A stretch of DNA of 64,000 nucleotides from Amaranthus tricolor (lineage: Eukaryota; Streptophyta; Magnoliopsida; Caryophyllales; Amaranthaceae), in assembly GCF_026212465.1 (NCBI RefSeq), contig NC_080049.1, forward strand, positions 9,572,090 through 9,636,089. The letters run 5' to 3'. The notes below the pieces were generated by a model that saw only the letters and a list, made by a program, of their open reading frames with translations, ran no database searches and was not told the origin of the DNA. This document shows positions 35,255 to 48,440 of this stretch, piece by piece; the stretch's first letter is position 1, and every line of letters starts with the position of its first letter. The translations under genes were made by a program, and so were the position numbers.

Positions 35255-38200
35255 TTAACTAGCAGAAACATTCAACAAAACTGGAATAATAATCACCTCC
35301 ACAGCCACTTTCTTGCTTGAATTCTTGCGCTTTTTGCGTTTCTTTTGTTTCTCCATAAGCCTTGACCGGTCTTTGACATTCCTCTCCCACTCCTTTTTGT
35401 GCCTCTGGTAAAGCATCATTGCAGCACGAGCATCTTCAATCTGAGAGACCACAGATAAAAGCAGCATGCAACACAAGTTAGTTGATGTTACTTCACAGCC
35501 TACGAGTAAGATAAGTTAAAATCAATAATATATCCAGGTAGTTGCTGAAATACCGTAATTAGTTTGAGTAAAAAATCAATAACAAAGATCAGCAAAAAAT
35601 TCACCATAACAATATGAATGGCCCACCTGCTCAATGTAGTATAAATGATTAATCTTAAACTTTAGTTTTATTTATTTACTTGCTAAATCATCACTACCAC
35701 CACATAGTATCAATCCTGCTTGTGTGGAAACTCGGCAATTCCCATATGAAAAGTTCCATGGGATGTTTGGTTTTGTGAGTAAAAACATTATCAGAAAAAA
35801 ATAGTAATCCCCGTTAAGAAAATTTTCTTCCACTGTTCCCATTCTCAATATCTTTATTTTCACTTGATTTACTACTTTCCCATCAAACTAAATAATCAAA
35901 CATTAATCTTTAATTGCATTTTCCATTGAAAAATATTATCATGAAAAGCTATTATTTTCCTATTAAAGCAAACATCTCCCAAATGAATAAACCACTCAAA
36001 CAACTTTGATCAGATGAATCTGAATAATCCAGTGTTTGAGGAAATAAAGATCAGTACTGGTTCAATCATCTGAAATTGTATGAATAAGGGATGTAGCTAG
36101 TCATCTAACAAAATTTCCATCGAAATATCAAACCAAAAATACTTATTCCCCTTTACCCCAAAACAGATTCACAAAATTTCTAGAGAAGGCCAGGGAGAGC
36201 AAGATTGACCCTGCCTAGACTTACGTAATTCAGCAAAAAATACCAAACACGACACTACTAAAACAGTATTTCAACCAGAAACCGCCTATGAGCAATTTGG
36301 TATTCACAAAGAACCTCTTAAAGGTTTCGGTGACAACTATTTTGAGTTTTTTTTTTCGTTAAAAATAATTGTTGAATTATAGACCCTATAATTTACTCCA
36401 TCCGGCTCCAAGAGATTGCAACACTCATCAATCACACAAGTATTAGGAAAAGGACAGCGGCCACTATATTGTGTGGATAAATTAATAGTGGGAGAAAATA
36501 AGAGAAGATATGTGGATAAGAATTAAAAAAAAAGTATTGACACTTCCTAAAATAAAAATGTTGCAAAGTTAAAGGACTAACGAAAATAAAAATTGCGGCA
36601 AATTCATACAGACAAGGGGAATCTTTAGTCAGAATACACAGAAATCTCTGATCCTATTAAATTATTTGAGGGAGGAAAAAGCCTTGCTGCCAGTATTTGA
36701 TAAAAATACCATGTCAACACTATCAATGATTGAATTATGTTCTTAACTTTCAAAAAATCTCATTTCAGATGTCTCAGGTTTACATTTCAGATGTTTTATC
36801 AAGAAGCTGTTGCTGAGTGTTGCATTTAGGCTGCTACTGTTCTGTTGCATTTGCTCATGTTCTATTTGTTGTGAGTATAATTATGCGATATTTCATGTTT
36901 GTTCAATTAAGTCTTTTTCTGGTTTCATTGAATATTTATGCAATTTTTGTGGTTTTTATTTATTTTTGTGTTGTTCATGGAACTTTTTGGTCTTCTATTG
37001 AGCACAAATTGGAGGAAGTTGTATTGATATGAAATAAAGACTACAATCTGTTTGATTAGTGGTATTAAATAGTGATAATAGAAATGATTTATAGTGTAAA
37101 ATTTCATCAAAAGTTCATGTCATTTTTATGGTAATGAAACTTTGATCATAAAAAAGCTTTTCTGTATACAAATTTTCATTACCACCTTTCAATGATTATG
37201 CATTGGAATGAAATTTACGAAGAAAATGAGATGATTGAAGTTGAACAAGCATGACTATCAAGGTAGCCAGAGATTTTTCAACCAAAATTACATTAGTTTT
37301 TATTCCTATTACCACCATTTAATGTCACCTATCAAACGAGCCGTTAGTGTTATAGCACAATAAATGTTAATGATTTGACATCTTTGGCTTATGAAATGTT
37401 GGTGCACTTAGCTGCTTTGGGTGCGGATTCTTACTGCTTTCTATATTTTTTATTGTTGTGTCAGTTGCTTCTATAATGGCATGTGTGAGGCTGCTGCTTC
37501 TAATATCATAGGATGTGTGTTCTGCTTTTGGATCTGCTATTTCTACACTCATCTGTTTTGGCATTGCTTTTGGTGCTGATTCCTTCCGCTTACCCACTGT
37601 CTGATGACTGATTTCTGGACAATGGTACTGATTCCCATTACCTGCCTGCATACTGTCTAACTCCTGCTGCCTGCCTACTGTCTGATTCCTGTTATGTTCC
37701 AATGGTGCTGATTTCTGCACAACATATATCCATGTTGCTGCATGGGCTTGAAGATGTGATGTTGCTGGGCGACTAGAGTAAGATGCTGTTGGAGGGAATC
37801 TTTGTTGTTGATCAGCCTTTTTTAGAATTTAGGAATACTTTTTACTGTTTTAGGTTAAGGATTAGGGTTTTTTTGTTTTTACAATTGATTGTGTAGTAGT
37901 TTTTTTCCTTCTGTGCATTTAATTAGATTTTATGGTTGGTTCGTCGTCGTAATCAGCCATCTCATTGGTCAAGCAGTGCAATAAATGCAAGGATCTAATG
38001 CTTAATTAGCTTCGAATTTATAGTTTACATGTATATGTGCATTGTATATTCTCTTTTCTTGCAGCTAGTTTCCCGTAAGGTACATGTGCACTGCTATGAC
38101 TTAGATAATTTTTCTACTTCAAACTCATTTGCACCTCCATTCTGGTTAGGGTTGGTGTAGGAGGGACAAAACAGTTTATTATAAAGGTTCCTTGTAGTGA

Positions 38201-38438
38201 CCGATGCTACTGATGTTGTAGCCGATGTTCCCCTATTGTTTTGTGCTATTGTTGTCAGTATTTCTCCTATTGTTGTCGGTATTGTTGTTGTCTGTATTGC
38301 TCCGGTTGCGTGTTGTGCTATGAGTCAATTGACATGGGGTCTAGTTGCGTACTAGTTGCTACTAGCGTATAAACATTACTAATTCAATATTGTGTTTAGA
38401 CATTGTTGGTGTGCTTTCATTAGTGAATAATGAGTTCC

Positions 38439-38501
<63 letters not shown>

Positions 38502-38762
38502 CATTTTGATCATATAAAAACCAATTAAAGTGGTGAAAACCGAAAAAATATGTACAAAAAAGCTTAAATGGTGTACATATTTCGGTGGCAATTTTTTGTA
38601 AATAATTAAACGTTTTCTAAAAGGTGTACATACATGTTTAAAAGAGGTACATATTCGGATGGCATTTCTGTAAATAATATGAACTTTTTCCTTCACAAAA
38701 ATATGTACGCTCTATAAGATAGTATGTACACCTTTTGCTACAATAAATAAATAAATAAATAA

Positions 38763-38822
<60 letters not shown>

Positions 38823-41800
38823 TTGATGGGTCATGTCAAAATACTCACAGGACAATGCTCTCCATTCTGAATCTGCACACCAAGAAACTCAACAGCAAGA
38901 TGTCGAAGTGCCTTTCTACGACTTTCTCTATCCAATCAAGAAATGATAATTTTAATTTAGCCCTATTTGAGAAGAAAAGTAATGAAAGAAAAGCCATGAA
39001 AAAGGGTAAGAGTCATTCAGCAACATGCCCCATACTTCAAAAACGGTTGGTATTCTGAAGTGTCACGCAAATCTTTCTTTGGATGACTTAGCAAGAGTGC
39101 CTATTAAGAAAAAGATTGATAATTTAAAAGTAAGAGCTAGAAGAATGAAACCATTCTTGCAATTATATATACCAACCTTGAGGTCATTGTGCAGAGCATG
39201 ACCAACAAGAATCCTTCCTTTGATCAGTTCGGCCACCTTTTGCTGAACTGTTGGAAAATTTTTTGCTGCAAGACAATATATAAGAAAAATGAAATCATAT
39301 TACGAGAAACACTAAAAAAATAAGAAGAAAAAGAAAAGGCAATACATAAGACTCAAGCATTTAACTCAAGTGTAAAAGATAGTGCATTTATTTTTCATCA
39401 TACATCAAGATGCATGCAGACATACATGAAGGTTTCGAATTATTACAATCAAAGTGAAGAGCAGGTTATTATACAAACATGTATGCAATTAGACATAAAT
39501 AAGACCTAACTCACAAAAACCAAATTGAAAAATTAAGATTGACAATCCAAAAACAAAATTGCACAATTATTTAGACCAAATCTATTTTATCACATTTATC
39601 TTTCCCGTGTAGTTACGTCTCTTTATCTCTCTCGAGCCGGGGGACTTCTTTGGCCGCGCTCTCCGTTATAGGTATGAGTTGCCGCCGTTCTTCCCTCCCC
39701 AGACCCTGTCTATAGTTTTTCTATGAGTGGGATACACTGGGTAGGATGATGATGATATCTAAGTCATCAACTAATAATTACATGAATTATGACATCTTTG
39801 TCACGACTAGTTAATACATGAACAATGTAATGGTCATCTATAAGAGCCAAAAAAACCTGCTACAGCTAAAATAGAAGCCGTAAGACACGAAAATTAAAGT
39901 TTCATGTTATAATTAAAGCGCTGCATGTCTGCAACACATAAAGAGCTGCATACCTTTCCTCAAATCACGGGGTCGTATTCCACTAATTTGTGTCCGAAAG
40001 TCAACAACACGATCAACAGGCCGGACAAATTCATCATATATCACATTTCCCCACTTATTGACCTGCTATAAACTGAATAACATTAAATCAATAACAAGGA
40101 ATTCTAACAAGAGGGAAAAATTTGAACAAAAGAAAACCCTGTTATTGAAGACAAGGAGGCTTGCACTTAATTTTGAGTAACAGAAGTCAGGCATTTCAAA
40201 TACATGAATAAATGATTGATTAAAAAACTTAAAAACTTAACCAGTACTATAACAAGTTCAAATAATCTTCAAACATTTCAAATCAGGCAGAGTAAGACAA
40301 AAGATGGTTTTGTATTATAAAAACTATTGCTCATGTAAAGGTCAATTTTAACAATTAACTATATAGGTTATAAATATTATGGTAATAGGAGTAGGGTAAT
40401 TGGTTTTATATAAAAATAAGAAAACAAGAAAATTCTATTGCACCAAAGTTGCCTTACCTTCAAATGTCAAATACCATTAAGCTAGTTCCACATTAAATGA
40501 AGCAAAATAAATACTTACTCTAGTTTTTTTTGTTTGATCCACTTCATTTTATTCACCACGTTTTTTCTTCATTGCCTCACATTAGTCACTAACATAACCA
40601 GTATTTTTAGCTCTAGTCTCACTATGCACTCATATGTTTATTAAATTAAAATTTTCACTCTGATACTCTCTCTGTCTCTCTCATACACTACAATAATAAG
40701 AATAAATTTTCTCCTTATTATCCCTCAAAACATAAACAAATATGTCTCGGGTGTTCGTATCAAACAAAGTGGTAAGCTATAAACAAGAAAAAGAGCCACG
40801 AAATTCGAATGCAAAAAATCAAAAGCATAGACATAGGGTTAAGCTAGGTTACTCGTAGAGTGTGTGTCCAGGTATGGTACATATCAAGTGTTGGACATGT
40901 CAAAGCTGCCAACTTTATACACTGAGACACTGTCAAAATAGGATAAAACGGTCAGGACACGACATTTGCAAAACATGTTCCTTTATGAACTCTTTACATA
41001 CAAGCACTTGTGTATATAATTTTAGCTTAACGTGTTTCCTAATTTTATCAAATTTCTACCACATAACCTTTTTGAGCACATATGACATGATTTTTCTTCA
41101 TATTTGCACTTTTTAATCTTAGCATATGTTTTCAAGATGATTGAGGTGTCGGTTTGACAACTAAAGTGTCTATATCCTTGTGAGATTGTCAAGTGACTCA
41201 AACACATATATAAGGGAAGATGAAGACACGAAGTAATGAAAGCACTAAAACTAAGCATGCTGAAAGCAATTTAAAAATGAGAATCAAGAATATAACGGTA
41301 CCAACGTCACTCGTCCAAGGGCACTTTTATTTCCCTGAGGACTCACACCAACCATCTCGCAATCCATGCCTACCTCATCTGTCACACTGAAGAAAGACAA
41401 TCAATATGATTATAAACCTATTCATAAGCCTTCTGTATAACGTGCTTTATAGCTGACATAGTTGCTTACCATCGTAGATGGTTGAAGATTAGGTTTTTGT
41501 ATTCCATTAGCGCGTGGGATGACTATCCATTCTAGATGGTTTGTTTCCCCCTCTAAATGGTTTGTAAAAACACGTCCTTTAGGGCTTGGGGGGGAATCTA
41601 TCCTAGATGCTTGATAGAGTGTCTCCCTATGTATGAGTTTCATTTTTTGTAATAATATTCGTCTTTTGTCCAATAAGGTCGTCTTGAATTTTATTGAATG
41701 TAACTGCTGATTTGATTTTTGCTTTTAGCTGATTACAACTTATTTTTACCAATTGAAATTGAGTTATTTCTCTCACTGTAACTGATTTTTGTTCATAAAC

Positions 41801-42404
41801 TATAACTAAGTTTTACCGATTAAAACTCATTTTTACACTAAAATAAATTTTTTCATCGATTAAAACTTATGTTTACCCATTAGTTTTTAAGGTGAACTCT
41901 AACTTGTTTGAATAAAATTGACATGCAGTAATAATGAGTGTATATATTAGTTTTGAAATGGTTAAGCTAAAAGGAATTGAGTGCGTTTAAAAGAAATACC
42001 TAAAGTCAGAGGAAGTAGGTGCAAGAATATTAGGTTGAGAATCATTGGATGCCGAGTCAGGGCATCGTTTGCGTTTTCCTGCAAATGGAAGTAGAAATTA
42101 AGCAAACCATACAGTAAACAAACTACGCGTGAGAAAATTGTAGAAAGTGACCTAAAACTGTAAGTGAAGAACTTCCATCAGATTGCAGTGAATTTCCTTG
42201 AAGCTTGGGTTTCGAATTCTGGATGTTCAATTTCTATGGAAGACAAGACAATGAAAAAAAATTAAAATCTGGAATCAAAATTGCAAAAGAAAATAAAAGG
42301 AAATGAAAAGAGGAAGAAAGATTAAATACCTGTTGAAGCTGAGCCCAATTCGGATTCAAATTCAAATTTTTAGGGTTCTTCTTCATTATTACCTCATTCA
42401 CCAT
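35255..42404 (-). CDS. REXO4: RNA exonuclease 4-like DEDDh 3'-5' exonuclease
   Basis: Nine exons, all GT-AG and in frame: 42404-42330, 42233-42152, 42078-42000, 41386-41302, 40062-39954, 39265-39177, 39100-39036, 38927-38849 and 35440-35255, about 282 residues. The N terminus (MVNEVIMKKNPKNLNLNPNW) leads to a basic GKRKRCPD stretch. The exonuclease domain then shows Exo I (VGMDCEMVGVSPQG), Exo II (GHALHNDLK) and Exo III (EHCP then IEDARAAMMLY), so the DEDDh acids and the late His are all present. The Lys/Arg-rich tail (KKRKKRKNSSKK) suggests nucleolar targeting. REXO4/Rex4 proteins act in rRNA processing. The last intron is 3.4 kb. The stop at 35255 assumes exon 9 is not spliced at GAG|GTGATT (35297); if it is, the tail shortens. 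Confidence 0.9.
38442..38501. repeat. (TA)n microsatellite
   Basis: About 30 uninterrupted TA units inside the last intron of the RNA exonuclease gene. Confidence 0.95.
38745..38816. repeat. (AAAT)n then (TA)n microsatellite
   Basis: About six AAAT units pass directly into about 25 TA units, ending just upstream (in plus coordinates) of exon 8. Confidence 0.93.
39600..39760 (+). mobile_element. Au/AmaS-like SINE, 5'-truncated
   Basis: GC-rich island in an AT-rich intron. It carries the conserved 3' body of this plant SINE group: GAGCCGGGGGACTTCTTTGG, then CTCTCCGTTATAGGTATGAG, then CTCCCCAGACCCTGTCTATA, GTGGGATACACTGGGTAGG and a GATGATGATGAT tail. The tRNA-derived 5' part with A and B boxes is not evident. 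It lies in the intron between exons 5 and 6 of the RNA exonuclease gene, antisense to it. Confidence 0.75.
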
Positions 42405-43328
42405 TTTTCTGCTCGCTGATTTAAAATTTACGGGAAGTGTACCAAAAGCCCAAAGCTAAGCGACAATTACAAACCTATTGTGTTTGACTAGAGCAGCCGG
42501 GTAAAATTATATATGGCACTAAGAATTTGGTAGTTAATGACTATGGTCTATGGTTATGAAATGTTGATAGTGGATCCATAATGGTCTATGGTTATGAAAT
42601 ATTAATTTTTTCTATTACATGAAAAAGTTTAAATGGAATTATATATAAAATTAAATTTGTAAAGAATTATAATTATATAAAGCGCATATAACATGGATAT
42701 GGAGTATATGTGACGCGGATTTAACCGTTTAAGGTCCATGTACACCTATTGAGCATACTTAGTTGGTCATAGTGGGTAGGGATGAGTTTTATGCTTACTT
42801 AAGTCAGGAGGCATGAATATAAAAATATACCCGCGCATGGATATTGGTGGGAGTAAAAATTTTTTGGTGGCTATGGGTTGGAAGGGCATATTGCACGTGC
42901 CCACCTATTTTACCATTTGACAAAATATTAATTGTTAATGGTCAGTTGGTTGCGAATTGAAGTTAAGTTAAGTTTGACTATGTAATTTGAATAATTCATA
43001 AGGTCAACTTAGATTACTATAATATAATTTGATTTTGATTTAGTGAATTTCAATATATTAGTTTTATTTAAAGAAACCTTTTTAGATATAAGAATCTAAA
43101 TAAATGTTTATGTATAATATCCATTTAGGTTATACCACCTTAATCAAGTCTTGTTAAATTGGAGAGTAAGTGTCATATTTCAGAAAAGATTTTGAGTTTG
43201 ATTCTCACCTAAATCTCTTTCTTCCCTCAGCATATATTGTATTAAAAAAAATATATGAAACAAAATTTATCAAATTAGTTCATTTTGGACCAAGTTTGAT
43301 ATGTTATATACTATTACTATTAAACTTA
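42405..43328. other. Promoter side of the RNA exonuclease gene and AT-rich spacer
   Basis: A minus-strand TGGGCT (plus 42447-42452), about 45 bp upstream of the ATG, matches the site II element common in promoters of plant ribosome-biogenesis genes, which would suit this gene. No other gene is seen. Confidence 0.4.
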
Positions 43329-43780
43329 GGGGCTGTTTGGTATGGTTTTTGATGCTCAGGTAATGGATTCAAGTAACAAAATCCCTTACTAGTTGTTTGT
43401 TTTAAATCTTGAATAACAAATACAATTACTTGAGGGTAATGGTTACATGTGTTTTGTTACCTCTACAAAAGTTACGGAAACAATTAATTTTCTCCCTCAA
43501 ACAACCAATCATACCAAAATAACTAACTGTTAGAAATTATAAGGTGGTTTATAAGGTGGAGAAAACCTTGGACATAAAAGAGTTTTTTCTATTGACTTGT
43601 GAGATGGTGAGTAATATTAGAATGAATATATGAGAATTTTAAAAATGTGTTTCCATTACCCTTTCTATTCAATTTTTTTCTATACCAAACAACTTTAAAA
43701 AATAACCCTCTACCTTATCCTTACCCTTTCTTTTAAATTCCCTTTTCATTACATTTTCACTCGTAATACCAAACACTCCC
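43329..43780. mobile_element. MITE-like element (GGGGCTGTTTGGTAT termini)
   Basis: GGGGCTGTTTGGTATGG at the left is mirrored by AATACCAAACACTCCC at the right; about 450 bp, non-coding. Such termini are frequent in hAT- or PIF-type plant MITEs. The target duplication is unclear. Confidence 0.65.
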
Positions 43781-43905
43781 TTAGTTTGATCATATAAAAT
43801 TAGATAACCTCACATTCAAGGAAATTCAAATTTTTTAAATTAAAAGTAAGATGGAAAGTATATCAATTCGGGACTTCAAGTAGGTAACTATTGTTTTATT
43901 GAAAG

Positions 43906-43907
<2 letters not shown>

Positions 43908-43999
<92 letters not shown>
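43908..43999. repeat. (TA)n microsatellite
   Basis: About 45 uninterrupted AT/TA units. Confidence 0.97.
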
Positions 44000-44002
<3 letters not shown>

Positions 44003-44668
44003 TAATTTAGCCCCATTTCATTTTGGCATAAAGAGTAAAAAATTAGATATAATTGATTAAAATAGTTGTGGTGCGGTTGTATCCAATAAAGAATTTGGGC
44101 AAATTTATTAAGATGAACTGAAATAGAAAATGATGGCAAATTAAGTGAAAACATAAGAGTATTTCTACAAAAATAAAAAACTTAATTGAGATTTTATCTC
44201 TCGCGTTTGTGAGCTCGACTTTTATTCTCAAAACTGAGCATCACTTAAACTCTTAATATCTTTTCAAACTATTGCAAACATCTTCAACAATTAGAAGTTG
44301 CTTTAGCTTGGGTATATAATGGTGCAACAAATATAGGTGTGAGAGGATAAATATAATTCAATATGACAAGTACATGCTCATTGATAGAAGATGCTTACAC
44401 AAACATGAAAAAATAAATCATGAGGGGTGACAATATAGAACTCACAAGCATCATGAATTAAAGATCCAATTCTTTGTTATACAACAAATAAGTTATTAAT
44501 AATAGTGTTCGTCAAGTGACTTAATAACCTCTCCTCATTAATAAGGTTATCAATGTCTTGATAAAAGATGAGTTCCGTTGGTAGCAACTTGGGAGAAATT
44601 TGATCAATGTCTTTATCACCTTCTTAAATAATAAACACTTTATCTATATAAGCAAAGAAATTTGCTAT

Positions 44669-44669
<1 letters not shown>

Positions 44670-44719
<50 letters not shown>
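44670..44719. repeat. (AAT)n microsatellite
   Basis: About 16 consecutive AAT triplets. Confidence 0.95.
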
Positions 44720-44722
<3 letters not shown>

Positions 44723-44939
44723 TATGACGTCATTTTATAATTTACGATTATAATAACTTTTGGAGATTTTATAATTATGTAAAATTATATTGAGTTAGTT
44801 TTAATGGATCACTTTAATATACAAATTTAAATGCCAACATATTTATATTGAATATAGATTTGATATTACTAAAATAAAGAGGTTCGAATTAAAATTATAC
44901 TCGTATTAAAAATTATTGAGCACAATAAAATGGAGTTTA

Positions 44940-45355
44940 TTAGTTGGGCCTTGCTAGAAGGTTCACCCTAATATAAGAGAAATTAGGGTTTTTTTAGGGA
45001 GACCACACTTTACTCACATTTCAAAAACCTCACACGACTCCCTCCTCTTTTCTTCTTTCCTCTCCTCTTCACTGTGTAGCGCCTCAACCACCGACAGCCA
45101 TTCTGCTGAGCCATCCACGAATAGGCAGCAGCCACCGCTACACCTTTTCCCATGGACAGCCGGCAGCCGCTGGCTGTGTTGGTTCCCCACAGCAGCAACA
45201 AGATGCTTCTTTCTCTCCCACCAACAGCAGCTGAGCTACGATTCAAACAACCATCAACAGTGGCTGCCTCTGCCTTCACCACCAGCTTCTTTCGGTCGCC
45301 TGGGTCTCCACAACCTTACCATACTTTGCCATGGGAGCCGGGTGGCCGATAACGC
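44940..45355 (+). other. GC-richer leader-like segment, unidentified
   Basis: A leader-like start (AATTAGGGTTTTTTTAGGG, then ACTTTACTCACATTTC and a CT-rich stretch) is followed by GC-rich sequence with short open frames on both strands, rich in Ser, Pro and Leu on plus. The telobox-like AGGGTTT is usual in plant 5' leaders and in some LTRs. This could be a broken first exon or LTR debris. No known domain is seen. Confidence 0.3.
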
Positions 45356-45394
45356 CCTTAGTCGTGTCACTATGCCATGAAGTAGAGAAAAGAT

Positions 45395-45545
45395 CCACTA
45401 ATAGAAAGTTATTCATTGATAGATAGTTTATTCATTGATCGAAGGTTATTTAATGATAGAAGGTTCATTCAGTGATAGAAAAGCTTACACATTGATAGAA
45501 CGTTTACACATTGATAGAAGATAGAACGTTTACACATTGATAGAA
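45395..45545 (+). repeat. Minisatellite with ~22-bp CATTGATAGAA-containing unit
   Basis: About seven variants of TTATTCATTGATAGAAGG or TTACACATTGATAGAACG follow one another. One more unit appears at 46404-46425, on the far side of the LINE insertion, showing the array was split by it. Confidence 0.85.
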
Positions 45546-46403
45546 AATTTTTTTTGGAAAAAGAAAAATAGATTTCATTAATCCAGAACAAAATAGTACA
45601 AAGAGTACCACTAACAAGAGAACCGTCTCCCTAATTTGCATCAGCATGAAAGGTAGGCACACCTTCTAGGAAGGGTTTCCCATCTTTCACTCTTCATGTG
45701 CATAAGGGAAGGCAGAACTCCAAAGAATTACAAAAGTGATTAACTATACAGAATAATCTAGTTACTCGTAATCAAGAGATTCCTAATCCAATGGTGTTGT
45801 ATATTGACACCTTTGATTGGAATATGCAAAACTCTACTCTTGACTGCAAGTTTCACCTGGCGAGTTACCCTATTTACCATAAGAATTTTAAAATTCCAAA
45901 TAGAATCATTTCGAGCATTCCAAACCTCATACGTAAGACTGCATAGTGCAATAGTAGCAATCTTTCTCTTAGCTGTACCACACTTCCACTTCCTAGATGC
46001 AAAATCAGCAAGGGAATCACTAAACATTCTAATACCCAACCATGTCAAAATGTCTCGAAGACATTAAAGGCTATAGATACAAGCAAAGAAGAGATGAGTA
46101 TTAGATTCTGATATCAAACTACATAATGGACAAACGTCAGTTGAGATAAGCCCTAATGTAAACAACTTGTCCTTAGACTTTAATCTCTCATTCACAGCTA
46201 GCCATAATATAAATCTAGCTTTAGGAATCGAACATTTATTCCATATAAAACTCGCCCAATCAACTGGTTGCCCAGCCCCTAAGAGCCCTTGATAAACTTC
46301 TTTAATGGAATAAGATCCATTATGCACCTATTGATCAAACCTATCTTTAATCTTACATATTTTCTTAAAATCCCAAATTGAAGTTATTGGAGCATTAAAT
46401 ACT
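45546..46403 (-). mobile_element. 5'-truncated LINE (zf-RVT end) inserted in the minisatellite
   Basis: Minus-strand insertion flanked by an 11-bp direct repeat CATTGATAGAA at 45535-45545 and 46404-46414. The left end on plus is a T-run, that is, the poly-A tail of a minus-strand element. It encodes the reverse-transcriptase zinc-binding domain typical of plant LINEs: SIKEVYQGLLG, WNKCSIPKARFILWLA, RLKSKDKLFTLG and CPLCSLISESNTHLFFAC (46327-46064), then after a stop a C-terminal ILTWLGIRMF...NARNDSIW part (to 45758). RT and endonuclease are absent through 5' truncation, as usual for LINEs. Because the flanking repeat is itself part of the minisatellite, the duplication could partly be pre-existing. 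Confidence 0.85.
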
Positions 46404-46439
46404 CATTGATAGAATAGTTTATGCTAGTGAGAAGTGTGC

Positions 46440-47345
46440 ATAAGTTAAGTTACCTCAAGGGTATAACCAATCCCCAAAGATAGACTATGATCACACTTAC
46501 CTTAAGATAGACAAGCTCTATAAGGTCATGTGTTAGTTAGTCTGTTAATGCCTTGGTTGAGTTGATATTACGCGTGTTTTACAAGAGTTTATGTTTTGAG
46601 AAGAGGAGTGTGAAGACCTGTTTCTACTCAAGAACACATGGTTCGGGTTGGAAAGGACGTAATGAGATTTAGAAGTATAAGTGGACAATAAACGGTTTCT
46701 ATCTGTGCTTGTGTCTTATGAAATCATCTTATGTTGTATAACATAATGTCACGTAGTAGTTGGCCTTATTATATTTGATGCTAGTTATTGACGTGTACGT
46801 GTTTGTGTTTGTGTTTGATTGTTTGATGACTTTCTATGATTGTCCTGCTATGACACATTGACCTTTGGTTTGATGTCGAGCAGCAGGAGGATCATAGACA
46901 GGCTTGGCAGGTATTGGCGCTTCTTTTGCATTGCATTACATTGGGGGAGGATGATGAGGGCGAAGCATAACCTGTGTCGTACCGTAATCTTTCGATTTTG
47001 TAGCTCTTGTTTATCTTTTGTAAACTTTGGTTGTATATGTTTTGTTATGAGGTGTTGTGTACTTCTTTGTATATTTTTCTTTCCGCTGCGTAGTTTATAA
47101 CTTTGTATGTTTTACTTTAAAAGTTTTGTCATTTGAAACTCAAGCGTTTACATTGGAACCACGATCTATGCTTGACATGAGAAGCTGGCGATGAATCATT
47201 CCGCCGTGACATAGTTTTGATAGGTCGTTGATGCCTTTACTTTATTAGATTCTAAATAACTTTTGTTTTTCTACAAAAGCGCACGGTTTTAGGGTAGATG
47301 TTGCCGAAATTTCCACTGACATTTTAAAAGTTTGTTATTATTATT
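46440..47345 (+). other. Possible gypsy-type LTR debris
   Basis: Gene-free. The stretch 46860-47345, with CGAGCAGCAGGAGGATCATA, GGCGATGAATCATTCCGCCG and a TGTAACACCAGAA block at 47349, resembles plant gypsy LTR sequence (TGTAACACC is a frequent LTR start). No partner LTR or target duplication was found. Confidence 0.3.
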
Positions 47346-48440
47346 TTAATGTAACACCAGAATTTCCTCTCGTCCTTTACGATTTTTGTTTCGTACAAGG
47401 GATCGGAAATTCAGAGGTGTTACAGGCTTGGTAAGTGCATCGGCAAGCTGATCAGTGGTAGATATATGAGACACACGAAGTTGTTGACCTTGAACATTCT
47501 CACGAACAAAGTGATAATCCAATGCAAGATGTTTCATTTTGGAGTGAAAGTGAGGATTAGCACTGACGTAAGAGGCACTTGCATTCTCTGTATAAATTAC
47601 AGGAATTGAAGGAAGTGAAAGACTAAGTTCTTGAAATAAGTTCCTTAACCAAAGTAACTCAGCTATTGTAGCAGCAATGGCGTGATATTCCGCTTCAATA
47701 GATGATCTAGCTCTTGTTTTTTGTTTGCGTGAGCTCCATGAAATTTTATTTTAACCCAAATACACAAGATAAGCTGTGGTGGAAATGTAATCATCAGTAT
47801 CTCTGGCCCAATCAACGTCACTAAAGGCACGAAGAGGTAAGGAGGATGGTTAGTGATTTAATAAAATGCCATGATGAACTATGCCAACTAAGTCCCGTAA
47901 GAGTCGTTTAAGAGTTGACCAATGATCTACTGTGGGATTTTTCATGTACTGTGAGAGCTTGTTAACTGAGTATGCAATATCGGGATGCGTGAAGCTAAGG
48001 TATTGTAAGCGATCGAGTAATGCATGATAATTAGTTGGATTCGGTAGTGGCGATCCATGTTTAGTAAGGGCTGGATAGGTAGACATGGGTGTAGTAATGG
48101 GTTTGGCACCCTTCATCTTTGCATGACATAAAAAATATTAGTCATGTATTGGAGTTGACTAAAGAAGAGACCTTCTTTGTGAGGTATAAATTCAACACCT
48201 AGGAAATAAGAAAATGAAACGAGTTCATTGAGAGAAAACCTCTGTGAGATAGTTGCAATAAACTTAGTGAGAGCAATATTAGAGTTCCCTGTGAAGAAAA
48301 CATCATCTACATAAACTAGTAGGTAGATGATACACCTATTTGAGTTAGATATAAATAAAGATGAATCTGAAATAGAATTGATAAAACCCAAATCAAGAAG
48401 ATATTGACGAAGTTCCCGATACCATGCTCGTGGGGCTCAG
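47346..48440 (-). pseudogene. Ty1/copia RT-RNase H fragment
   Basis: Minus strand, right to left: LGFINSISDSSLFI, the catalytic YLLVYVDDVFFTG block, FSYFLGVEFIPHKEGLFFSQ, then after a frame change the GAKPITTPMS, PDIAYSVNKLSQYM and WSTLKRLLRDL blocks, and finally HLALDYHFVRENVQGQ and TTDQLADALTKP. It is a different lineage from the copia in the tandem array (YLLVYVDD and ITTPMS here; IIVVYVDD there). Frameshifts and a stop near 47850 and 47755 break it. Gag, protease and integrase are missing. Confidence 0.88.

Larger units (their letters stand above)
35441..38848. other. Repeat-filled last intron of the RNA exonuclease gene
   Basis: 3.4 kb between exons 8 and 9. It holds two long TA tracts, an (AAAT)n tract, an inverted pair AAAAGGTGTACATAC / GTATGTACACCTTTT (38622-38740) and a partial MITE-like stretch GGGATGTTTGGTTTT near 35760. 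The minus-strand open frame at 37367-37720 is Ser/Gln/His-rich without a recognised domain. No gene called. Confidence 0.6.

Noticed and set aside
37367..37720. 117-codon Ser/Gln/His-rich minus-strand frame in the RNA exonuclease intron
   Set aside because: No domain, low complexity, no splice connection to the gene; could be repeat debris.
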